A stretch of 5,381 nt of DNA. It comes from Niastella sp. (GTDB lineage: Bacteria; Bacteroidota; Bacteroidia; Chitinophagales; Chitinophagaceae). The stretch is taken from assembly GCA_021154515.1 (NCBI GenBank), contig JAJKIL010000345.1, forward strand, positions 1 to 5,381. The letters run 5' to 3'. The translations under genes and the position numbers were made by a program. This document shows, one piece after another, positions 1 to 5,381 of this stretch (the first letter of the stretch is position 1; each line of letters begins with the position of its first letter). The notes under the pieces are model-generated. The model saw nothing but the letters and a program-made list of their open reading frames with translations, was not told where the DNA came from and did not search any database.

Positions 1-1986
1 GGCTTTGGCTAAGGAAGGGCCCGATTTGGATAACTGGTAGGGCAGCAGGGGGAATATTTTAAAATCAACAAAGCCCATTGGTTTGTGAACGTAATTTAAC
101 CGGGAGGCCTGGGTAACATCCTGAAACAAAGGACCGGGAACTTCCATTTCGGGATCGGGGACGTTCAACGTTGCCTCTTCATTGATTACAAGTGTGGTGT
201 CGGCCTTTATGTGTTGAAGAAGGGTTGTTTTGCCTTGCGGCCATTTAATAGTTAATGATCCGATCATACTATCGGCGCCCAGGCCAATGTGCATGACCGG
301 GTCAACCGATGATTGAAAGCCGCGTGTCAGGTATTGCTCCTGGAACTGGTTGGTATGGGCTGTTTGAATAAACACTTTAGCGCCTACACCATAGGTATTT
401 TTGGCAGATGCTTTTAACCGGAGTTTTATATAATGACCTGCGTTTGTTTGGCGGCTGTGATTTTCATATACTGACACTTTATCGTTCAACGAGTTTATAA
501 CGAGGTCCAGATCGCCATCGTTATCGAGGTCGGCATAGGCCGCCCCGTTGCTTACTGTTTTTTTGGTAAGTCCCCAGCTGGCTGTAACATTGGTGAAACC
601 CAGGTTCTGATTATTTTTAAACAGGTAGTTATTGAGTTTGGTAGAGGGCATTTGCTGTATCAGCTGCCACATGGCCTCTTTATCGTTTATTTTACCAACA
701 TTTGGGTTTTGCGAATAACCCGAGGTGAATTTTACAAAGTCGAGATCGTTGATGTCTTTAAAGATACCGTTGGAGATAAAAAGATCTTTCCACCCATCGT
801 TATCAAAATCGGCAAACAGGGGCGCCCAGCTCCAGTCGGTATTCGATACACCCGACATTTGCGCTATTTCGCTGAAGATGGGAATGCCGCTGCTGTCGGT
901 ACCATTGTTCAGTTGTAACGTATTGCGCATTTGCTGATAATGGTAGCCATTTTGTACGCGCATGGCGTACCGGTCGTAGGCATCGGGGCCTTTTAATAAT
1001 TTCTGGCGGTGGTTGTCTTCGGGCAACATATCAAGCACCATAATATCGGGCCGGTTATCGTTGTTAAAGTCGGCTATGTCTGAACCCATGGCAAATTCCG
1101 ACAGGTGGCCGGCTGCTTTGGTAAGCACTTCGCGAAAGGTGCCGTTGTGGTTGTTCAGGTACAGGAAGTCGCGTTCATCGTAATCATTGGTTACGTATAT
1201 GTCGGGCCATCCGTCGTTATTGATATCGCTCACTGCCACACTCAGGCCAAAATTCAAACCGCTGCCATCGATGCCGGCCTGTTCGCTGATATCGGAAAAT
1301 ACGCCATTGTCGTTCCTGTACAGCCGGTTGCCAAATTTAGGGTGGCGGGTGCTGCGCAGTTTGGTTGAGTTAAAGAACGGGTTAAAGAACATGTCGGCAT
1401 GGTTTACCATAAACAGGTCGAGGTCGCCGTCATTGTCCATATCGAAAAACGAAGCGGTGGTGGTATAGGTGCCGGGCGCATCTATACCGTATTGTTTGGC
1501 CTGTTCTTTAAAAACAGGGATGCCGTTTTGTACACCGGTATTGATGTATAATTCATTGGCCCTTTGGTCGTCGGTACCGGGGCCTGAGTAGCAAACATAT
1601 ATGTCGAGCAGGCCGTCGCCATTTACATCGGCCATAACAACGCCGGTTTTCCATTTAGGCCGGCCCTGGATACCGGCTTTTTCGGTAATATCTTCAAACT
1701 GCAGGTTGCCTTTATTCAAATAGAGTTTATTAGGTGTCATGTTACCGGTAAGCATCACCTCAGGCAATCCGTCGTTGTTGAGGTCGCCAACCGCTACACC
1801 AGCCCCATTATAGATATACTCATAGGTAAGCACATTGTAGTCTTTATCTTCCTTAATGGCGTTGGTGAAATCGATGTGGGAGTGGGAGGTGGCTACTTCG
1901 GTAAATAAAGTATTGGGTTCCTGTTTGCAGGAAAGTGCAAGCAAATACAGCATCTGTAGCGAAAACCAGATCTTTTTAGGCCTCAT
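1..1986 (-). CDS. FG-GAP/VCBS-repeat lipoprotein with ASPIC/UnbV domain (CRTAC1-like), 3' end outside window
   Basis: An uninterrupted minus-strand frame of 662 codons starts at ATG 1986-1984 and leaves the window without a stop. Residues 1-20 form a lipoprotein signal peptide: basic start (MRPKK), a hydrophobic stretch, then ALSC with Cys20 as the lipidation site. The next residues, KQE, could be a weak surface-export signal. The mature start (LFTEVATSHSHIDFTN) is typical of this family. Seven FG-GAP/VCBS metal-binding loops are visible near residues 68-76, 120-128, 182-190, 254-262, 306-314, 393-401 and 486-494, mostly of the form DxNNDGxxD, as in beta-propeller Ca sites; the fifth reads DFNNDNRPD, with Asn in place of Gly. 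An ASPIC/UnbV domain follows at about 533-585 (GVGAKVFIQT, HIGLGADS, IKWPQGK). Family members I know run to roughly 1,100 residues, so about 40% is missing. By family, it should be an outer-membrane or surface-anchored propeller protein; substrate or partner unknown. Such proteins often accompany SusC/SusD uptake systems, but none is visible here. Confidence 0.95.
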   Translation of the reverse strand, partial: MRPKKIWFSLQMLYLLALSCKQEPNTLFTEVATSHSHIDFTNAIKEDKDYNVLTYEYIYNGAGVAVGDLNNDGLPEVMLTGNMTPNKLYLNKGNLQFEDITEKAGIQGRPKWKTGVVMADVNGDGLLDIYVCYSGPGTDDQRANELYINTGVQNGIPVFKEQAKQYGIDAPGTYTTTASFFDMDNDGDLDLFMVNHADMFFNPFFNSTKLRSTRHPKFGNRLYRNDNGVFSDISEQAGIDGSGLNFGLSVAVSDINNDGWPDIYVTNDYDERDFLYLNNHNGTFREVLTKAAGHLSEFAMGSDIADFNNDNRPDIMVLDMLPEDNHRQKLLKGPDAYDRYAMRVQNGYHYQQMRNTLQLNNGTDSSGIPIFSEIAQMSGVSNTDWSWAPLFADFDNDGWKDLFISNGIFKDINDLDFVKFTSGYSQNPNVGKINDKEAMWQLIQQMPSTKLNNYLFKNNQNLGFTNVTASWGLTKKTVSNGAAYADLDNDGDLDLVINSLNDKVSVYENHSRQTNAGHYIKLRLKASAKNTYGVGAKVFIQTAHTNQFQEQYLTRGFQSSVDPVMHIGLGADSMIGSLTIKWPQGKTTLLQHIKADTTLVINEEATLNVPDPEMEVPGPLFQDVTQASRLNYVHKPMGFVDFKIFPLLPYQLSKSGPSLAKA

Positions 1987-2083
1987 GCAGTTAATTATAA
2001 CAATGTAACCGGTTTAAAAATCTTACAGGCAGGTTTTTGTGTGTATGGTTTGGTCGTGCATTATTTTGCCGATCACTGAAGTT

Positions 2084-2100
2084 GCGCATTTTTAATGCGC
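2084..2100. repeat. Perfect short inverted repeat (hairpin) upstream of the lipoprotein gene
   Basis: Arms GCGCATT (2084-2090) and AATGCGC (2094-2100) are exact complements around a TTT spacer. The element lies about 100 bases upstream of the minus-strand lipoprotein start and just before the flotillin-like fragment. Neither side has a T-tract directly after the stem, so it is not a standard rho-independent terminator. It could be an operator, a 5'-leader stem of the lipoprotein transcript, or a small genomic repeat. Confidence 0.5.
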
Positions 2101-2115
2101 CCACATATTAAGTAA

Positions 2116-2358
2116 TTGTTTTTTATTTACGAAAACGATTTCGTTGAAGGGGGGCATTTGGGTGAAAACTTTGTCATGGAGGCAATAGGCGCTCAACAGA
2201 TCAAGATCATGCCCGATATCCTGATCGGGGGAGGAGGGGACGCCACCAACGGACCGATCAGCGGTCTGCTGGGATTGCAATTACTGGAACAGGTCCGGAA
2301 AAATGCAGCCAATGGCAATGGCGCTCACGGAACAGCCGGCAGCATTGAGAATAAATAA
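2116..2358 (+). pseudogene. Remnant: C-terminal tail of a flotillin/SPFH-like protein (tentative)
   Basis: The frame opens at a TTG directly after an in-frame TAA and gives 80 residues; the first ATG is at 2176. From about 2176 to the stop the product reads AIGAQQIKIMPDIL, then a Gly-rich stretch, then SGLLGLQLLEQV and a polar tail. This resembles, from memory, the C-terminal end of flotillin/SPFH proteins of Bacteroidota (an IKIMPD strand, a Gly-rich linker, a short amphipathic helix). The SPFH domain and the long Ala/Glu-rich coiled coil that should precede it, several hundred residues in full-length proteins, are absent. The other two forward frames upstream do not supply them, so a simple frameshift is not the explanation. 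No ribosome binding site is visible. A terminator just downstream fits the surviving 3' end of a deleted gene. Alternative: a genuine small protein of 60-80 residues. The family assignment is moderate to weak. Confidence 0.4.
2129..2144. promoter_or_regulatory. CpG-centred imperfect palindrome resembling a LacI-family operator
   Basis: The 16-base sequence ACGAAAACGATTTCGT is symmetric except for one mismatched base pair (positions 7 and 10) and is centred on CG at 2136-2137. Its core (AAACGATTT) has the AAnCGnTT form common to LacI/GalR-family operators. It sits about 145 bases upstream of the minus-strand lipoprotein start. No such regulator is encoded in the window and no phylum-type promoter could be placed beside it, so regulation is inferred from symmetry alone. 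It also falls inside the open frame of the flotillin-like fragment, but in the part that does not look like protein of that family. Confidence 0.3.
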
Positions 2359-2392
2359 AGGGAATTCAAATAATAAACAACATATACAAACG

Positions 2393-2425
2393 AAAAGGCC
2401 GTACGGAGAGATCTGGCGGCCTTTT
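2393..2425 (+). terminator. Rho-independent terminator after the flotillin-like fragment
   Basis: AAAAGGCCG (2393-2401) pairs perfectly with CGGCCTTTT (2417-2425) to make a 9-bp stem with a 15-base loop, followed by a modest T-rich stretch (ACTTT). It begins 34 bases after the fragment's stop codon. The A-tract and T-tract arms would also let it work, less strongly, on the minus strand. It isolates the hydrolase downstream from any transcription entering from the left. Confidence 0.75.
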
Positions 2426-2608
2426 ACTTTAAAAAGAATGACTGATCACATCATAAATGGCTGGCGCTGACTGTAACAAAAAGCAACATTTCAACACTAA
2501 TCACATATCCGACCGGGGGACGCGTATTTCTTTATCATGATTGTAACCGGTAGAACCACTAAAGCGTCAAACAGGAGTAGCAAAGCAAAAATTAGAAGTA
2601 AAAAAAAC

Positions 2609-3592
2609 ATGATGAATAAAGAATTACTGAAATTTGTGATTTGTTATTTGGCACTGGTAATAAGCCTGCATGCTGAGGCGCAGCAAACGCATGAGCAATA
2701 TATAAGGCCTGTAAATTACCTGTTGTACCTTCCTGACGGTTACTTACAGGATACTTTAAAAAAATGGCCCTTACTGCTTTTTCTGCATGGAAGCGGGGAA
2801 AGGGGCGATGATCTGGAAAAGGTTAAAACACACGGCCCTCCCAAACTCATTGCACAGGGAAAGAAATTTCCTTTCATCGTAGTTTCTCCACAAGCCACTC
2901 CCCAGGAAAAGGGTTGGTCAACTGCCGATTTGTATGCCCTTTTGCAAAATTGTAAGCAGAAATACCGGGTCGATCCTGACAGGATATATTTAACCGGGCT
3001 CAGCATGGGTGGATTTGGCACATGGAGCCTTGGCATTGAACACCCCGAAGAATTTGCAGCGATAGTTCCCATTTGCGGCGGGGGAGATACTACTGATATC
3101 TGGAAACTTCGAAATACGCCTGTTTGGTGTTTTCATGGAGCAAAGGATAAAAATGTTCCCCTTGCTTTTAGTCAAAAAATGATAAGTGCACTCCAGGCTT
3201 ATAACCCCTCTGCAAAACTTACAATATACCCGGAAGCTGAACATGATAGCTGGACTTCCACGTACAATAATGAAAGTTTATATGAATGGCTGTTAATGCA
3301 GAAGAAATTCGAATATGCTCAGTCAACCACTATTAATTCCAAAATATTTAAGAAATATTCCGGAACCTATGTGGGTTTGGATAAAGATACCGTTGTGCTA
3401 CAGGTAAAGGAAAATATGCTGCTTGCTTTGCATCAGAACAAAACATTCACCTTGCTGCCTGCTTCTGAGACTGTGTTTTTTATAGATAAGCATGAACCGG
3501 TGGATATTCGTTTTGCAACAGGCGCAGCAGGAAAAGTGACTGGTTTCATTGTTTATGAAAATAAAAGAATAACATACCGGAAAATTCAATAA
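2609..3592 (+). CDS. Secreted alpha/beta-hydrolase (esterase / predicted peptidase) with C-terminal DUF3471-like domain
   Basis: The product is 327 residues if started at 2609, or 326 at the adjacent ATG 2612. An in-frame ATG at 2537 would put 24 basic, Ser-rich residues ahead of the signal peptide and is unlikely. Residues 1-24 are a Sec signal peptide (MNKELLK, hydrophobic core, cleavage after AEA before QQ). The hydrolase domain spans about 30-235. It shows the oxyanion-hole motif HGSGERG (60-66), the nucleophile elbow GLSMG with Ser132, Asp180 in FHGAKDKNVP and His212 in EAEHDSW, so the triad is complete. This pattern fits the phospholipase/carboxylesterase-like and COG4099 'predicted peptidase' group, which acts on esters or peptides outside the cytoplasm; the substrate cannot be read from sequence. 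Residues 250-327 (YSGTYVGL to ITYRKI) resemble DUF3471, a beta-rich module usually attached to beta-lactamase-like hydrolases. The gene appears more AT-rich than the permease downstream. Its leader is A-rich (AAAAAAAC before ATG), with no strong Shine-Dalgarno. Confidence 0.88.
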   Translation: MMNKELLKFVICYLALVISLHAEAQQTHEQYIRPVNYLLYLPDGYLQDTLKKWPLLLFLHGSGERGDDLEKVKTHGPPKLIAQGKKFPFIVVSPQATPQEKGWSTADLYALLQNCKQKYRVDPDRIYLTGLSMGGFGTWSLGIEHPEEFAAIVPICGGGDTTDIWKLRNTPVWCFHGAKDKNVPLAFSQKMISALQAYNPSAKLTIYPEAEHDSWTSTYNNESLYEWLLMQKKFEYAQSTTINSKIFKKYSGTYVGLDKDTVVLQVKENMLLALHQNKTFTLLPASETVFFIDKHEPVDIRFATGAAGKVTGFIVYENKRITYRKIQ

Positions 3593-3688
3593 ATCGGATC
3601 CTGGTTGTATTGGATTTGATTACTTTGGCTGATCTTTCAAATGCAAAGTAGTTTCTTAGCAATTACAGAAGGCTACCCAATACAAAAT

Positions 3689-4996
3689 ATGAACACCACA
3701 AATATTGAAAAACACGATACGGCAAAACGGCTGAAAGCGATCTTTACAGGATCCGTTGGTAACCTGGTTGAATGGTACGACTGGTACGCTTATGCCGCCT
3801 TTGCTTTATACTTCGCGCCCGTATTCTTTCCCAAAGGTAACTCCACCGCTCAGTTGCTGGATACAGCAGCCATCTTTGCGGTAGGCTTTCTGATGCGCCC
3901 CGTCGGCGGCTGGTTATTGGGCAGTATTGCAGACCGCGCCGGACGTAAAACATCTATGACGCTATCTGTTCTGCTGATGTCAGCAGGCAGTCTTATGATC
4001 GCGCTGGCACCTTCCTTTGCTACTGCTGGTGTTCTTTCTCCCATTATCCTGCTGACGGCCCGGTTGATACAAGGTCTTAGCGTGGGCGGAGAATATGGTA
4101 CTTCCGCGACTTACCTAAGCGAGATCTCTACGGCGGGAAAACGTGGTTTCTATTCCAGCTTTCAGTACGTTACCCTTATAGGCGGTCAGCTTATAGCACT
4201 GGGTGTACAAATGTTGCTGCAAAAGGTATTCCTGACTTCAGAACAATTACACGACTGGGGCTGGCGGATCCCATTTGTAATTGGTGCGGTACTTTCATTG
4301 TTTGCGCTTATCATCCGTCAGCATATGCAGGAGACCATTGTGGTGAAGAAAAAGGATGCAAAACGTGGATCTGTTATCACGTTATTAAAGGAACATCCGC
4401 GTGCGTTGCTTACTGTGGTAGGTCTTACCATGGGTGGAACATTGGCTTTTTATACCTATACTACCTATATGCAGAAATTCCTGGTAAATACGGTACATCT
4501 CAGCAAGGAACGTTCTACACAACTAACTTTCTGGCTAATGCTGATCTACGCGTGTATGCAACCGTTGTTCGGAATGCTGAGTGATAGGGTAGGCCGTAAA
4601 CCGCTGCTGCTGGGCTTTGGTATATTGGGCACTTTATTCACCGTGCCTATTCTTACGGCGATCAGTAAAACGACTACTGAGTGGGGTGCGTTTTTCCTGA
4701 TATTAGCGGCGCTGATCATCGTCTGCGGATATACTTCCATCAATGCCGTTGTTAAGGCAGAATTGTTTCCTGCTGAAGTAAGGGCGCTGGGGGTAGGATT
4801 GCCTTACGCACTTACCGTTGCGGTCTTTGGCGGTACGGCTGAATACCTTGCGTTATACTTCAAGAAAACCGGCCATGAGTCGCTGTTTTACTGGTATGTT
4901 ACGGGATGTATTTTCATCTCGCTTATAGTATATGCGGTTGTAAGAGATACGAAACAGACTTCTCAAATTGATAAAGAAATGGTCTCCATGCCATAA
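3689..4996 (+). CDS. kgtP: 2-oxoglutarate permease, MFS metabolite:H+ symporter family (KgtP-like)
   Basis: The 435-residue product imports 2-oxoglutarate, or a related dicarboxylate, across the inner membrane with protons. It resembles E. coli KgtP (about 432 residues) along its whole length: GNLVEWYDWYAYAAFALYF (24-42), FLMRPVGGWLLG (68-78), the loop 2-3 signature GSIADRAGRKTS (78-89), RLIQGLSVGGEYGTSATYLS (125-144), FQYVTLIGGQL (158-168), WGWRIPF (190-196), YTTYMQKFLVNT (257-268), the second-half signature SDRVGRK (298-304), KAELFPAEVRALGVGLPYA (356-374), and FGGTAEYLAL (380-389). Twelve membrane segments are expected, and the ends match in position, so it looks intact. An ATG at 3641 would add 16 residues. 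I prefer 3689 because MNTTNIEKHDTAKRLK aligns with the polar N-terminus of the family; AGAAGG at 3667-3672 lies too far upstream to decide. The gene starts 96 bases after the hydrolase. Exact substrate specificity remains inferred. Confidence 0.92.
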   Translation: MNTTNIEKHDTAKRLKAIFTGSVGNLVEWYDWYAYAAFALYFAPVFFPKGNSTAQLLDTAAIFAVGFLMRPVGGWLLGSIADRAGRKTSMTLSVLLMSAGSLMIALAPSFATAGVLSPIILLTARLIQGLSVGGEYGTSATYLSEISTAGKRGFYSSFQYVTLIGGQLIALGVQMLLQKVFLTSEQLHDWGWRIPFVIGAVLSLFALIIRQHMQETIVVKKKDAKRGSVITLLKEHPRALLTVVGLTMGGTLAFYTYTTYMQKFLVNTVHLSKERSTQLTFWLMLIYACMQPLFGMLSDRVGRKPLLLGFGILGTLFTVPILTAISKTTTEWGAFFLILAALIIVCGYTSINAVVKAELFPAEVRALGVGLPYALTVAVFGGTAEYLALYFKKTGHESLFYWYVTGCIFISLIVYAVVRDTKQTSQIDKEMVSMP

Positions 4997-5057
4997 AAAA
5001 TGTGGCGTCTATATGTGGATATTGGTACTCATGGCGGCAGGGTAAATGCTAAAAGGC

Positions 5058-5079
5058 TGAATCATGATACATCATTTCA
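5058..5079. repeat. Imperfect palindrome in the kgtP downstream region
   Basis: TGAA-TC-ATGAT (5058-5068) mirrors ATCAT-TTCA (5071-5079) around AC, leaving a two-base bulge on the left side. The sequence is AT-rich and lacks a T-tract. It could be a regulator site or a weak stem at the 3' end of the kgtP transcript; chance is also a fair explanation in AT-rich intergenic DNA. Confidence 0.25.
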
Positions 5080-5238
5080 ATAGAGAACTATACTTTTATC
5101 TGGATATAGCTTACAGGGTGGCACGCTAATTTAAGTAATTGAAGTACCTGCTCTATAGTCTGAAAAGTCACCACTCATACATACCCAAAAGTTTTTATAG
5201 AAAACATCTAGTCAAGCCGGCCCCGGTGAATGCATCCG

Positions 5239-5257
5239 GTCCTGCATGTTGCAGGGC
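5239..5257 (+). repeat. 8-bp hairpin in the leader of the 5287 gene
   Basis: GTCCTGCA (5239-5246) pairs with TGCAGGGC (5250-5257) around a TGT loop. Seven pairs are Watson-Crick, with one T-G wobble. One mismatch further out, C5237 and G5259 could extend the stem. It ends 29 bases before the start codon at 5287 and has no directly following T-tract, so it could be a 5'-leader structure that affects transcript stability or translation, or a palindromic binding site. Confidence 0.45.
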
Positions 5258-5286
5258 GGAATGTTTGCACACATAAAAAATATAAA

Positions 5287-5381
5287 ATGAGAAAGCTTAG
5301 CAAAACCTTTGTTGCGGTAATTTTATGCAGTAGCCTGACTGCTGCCTCCCCGCTGATGGCGCAAAATGACACCACTGGAAC
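5287..5381 (+). CDS. N-terminus of a secreted protein, 3' end outside window
   Basis: ATG at 5287 opens a frame that is still open at the right edge, giving 31 complete codons. The product begins MRKLSKTF, then a hydrophobic core (VAVILCSSLTAA), then SPLMAQNDTTG. This is a classic Sec type I signal peptide with likely cleavage after LMA and a mature start of QNDTT, common for exported Bacteroidota proteins. Cys14 sits in the middle of the hydrophobic core, not at its end, so a lipoprotein is unlikely. The leader is A-rich (ACATAAAAAATATAAA) without a Shine-Dalgarno. Nothing of the mature domain is inside the window, so no function can be given. Confidence 0.75.
   Translation, partial: MRKLSKTFVAVILCSSLTAASPLMAQNDTTG

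Larger units (their letters stand above)
4997..5286. other. Intergenic region without a recognisable gene
   Basis: These 290 bases contain no credible open frame, RNA gene or match to a known element that I can see. The permease stop overlaps a weak stem (4990-4995 with 5001-5006, A-rich loop) that lacks a T-tract, so no clear terminator follows kgtP. An imperfect palindrome (5058-5079) and a stronger hairpin (5239-5257) lie inside. The region must hold the promoter of the gene at 5287 unless that gene is read through from kgtP, but I found no good match to the TTG-N19-TAnnTTTG Bacteroidota promoter. TACTTTTA (5091-5098) and AATGTTTG (5260-5267) are single-mismatch -7-like boxes without a partner upstream. 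Confidence 0.5.

Noticed and set aside
652..1468. Several open plus-strand frames of 70-93 codons within the lipoprotein gene
   Set aside because: They lie wholly inside the minus-strand frame, whose translation gives clear FG-GAP and ASPIC motifs. They arise from its repetitive GAT/GAC/AAC codons read in reverse and have no recognisable content.
1987..2115. TATAAT-like sequence close to the lipoprotein start as a promoter
   Set aside because: It lies about ten bases from the start codon, leaving almost no leader, and this phylum does not use the standard sigma-70 hexamers.
2092..2280. Minus-strand open frame of 62 codons opposite the flotillin-like fragment
   Set aside because: Its product has no recognisable motif, whereas the plus-strand reading gives a family-like tail followed by a correctly placed terminator.
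2004..2551. Shared 10-mer TGTAACCGGT at 2004-2013 and 2542-2551
   Set aside because: A single 10-base match between two intergenic stretches of this size is not far from chance, and the copies sit at different distances from their genes.
2740..3589. Minus-strand open frames opposite the hydrolase
   Set aside because: They are shadows of a gene with a full signal peptide, catalytic triad and C-terminal domain; their products are Cys- and Ser-rich without motifs.
3611..3627. Possible Bacteroidota -7 boxes TGGATTTG (3611-3618) and TTACTTTG (3620-3627) before kgtP
   Set aside because: Each misses the TAnnTTTG consensus by one base, and neither has a TTG-type -33 box at the usual spacing, so I did not list a promoter.
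4990..5006. Stem overlapping the kgtP stop codon as a terminator
   Set aside because: Only six pairs including a wobble, an A-rich loop and no following T-tract.

Overview
The window looks like chromosomal DNA from a Bacteroidota bacterium, most likely near Chitinophagaceae. This is inferred from three things: a very large FG-GAP/ASPIC lipoprotein of the kind this phylum carries in many copies, exported proteins with mature N-termini beginning Gln-Gln or Gln-Asn, and translation starts preceded by A-rich leaders instead of clear Shine-Dalgarno sequences. No taxonomic marker gene is present, so the placement is a judgement from style.

Layout. Positions 1-1986 (minus strand) hold the first 662 codons of a surface-type lipoprotein with seven Ca-binding DxDxDG-like FG-GAP/VCBS loops and one ASPIC/UnbV domain; its 3' end lies beyond the left edge. 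Positions 1987-2115 are a non-coding leader region with a perfect hairpin. An operator-like CpG-centred palindrome overlaps the start of the next open frame. Positions 2116-2358 (plus) carry what looks like the C-terminal tail of a flotillin/SPFH-like protein with no body in front of it, followed by an intact rho-independent terminator at 2393-2425; I read this as a gene remnant. Positions 2609-3592 (plus) encode a secreted alpha/beta-hydrolase (esterase or predicted peptidase) with a complete Ser-Asp-His triad and a C-terminal DUF3471-like beta domain. Positions 3689-4996 (plus) encode an MFS 2-oxoglutarate/H+ symporter that closely resembles enterobacterial KgtP along its whole length. After a 290-base gap with a strong hairpin near its right end, a new secreted protein begins at 5287 and runs off the right edge after its signal peptide.

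How the genes relate. The hydrolase and the permease are co-directional and 96 bases apart, but nothing in their predicted functions ties them into one pathway. The lipoprotein points away from the rest and is a separate transcription unit. The window reads as ordinary accessory chromosome: outer-surface or periplasmic scavenging proteins and a carboxylate importer. I see no CRISPR array, insertion sequence, RNA gene or convincing novel defence or mobile system. The most unusual item is the truncated flotillin-like tail, which suggests a past deletion or rearrangement around 2100-2175.
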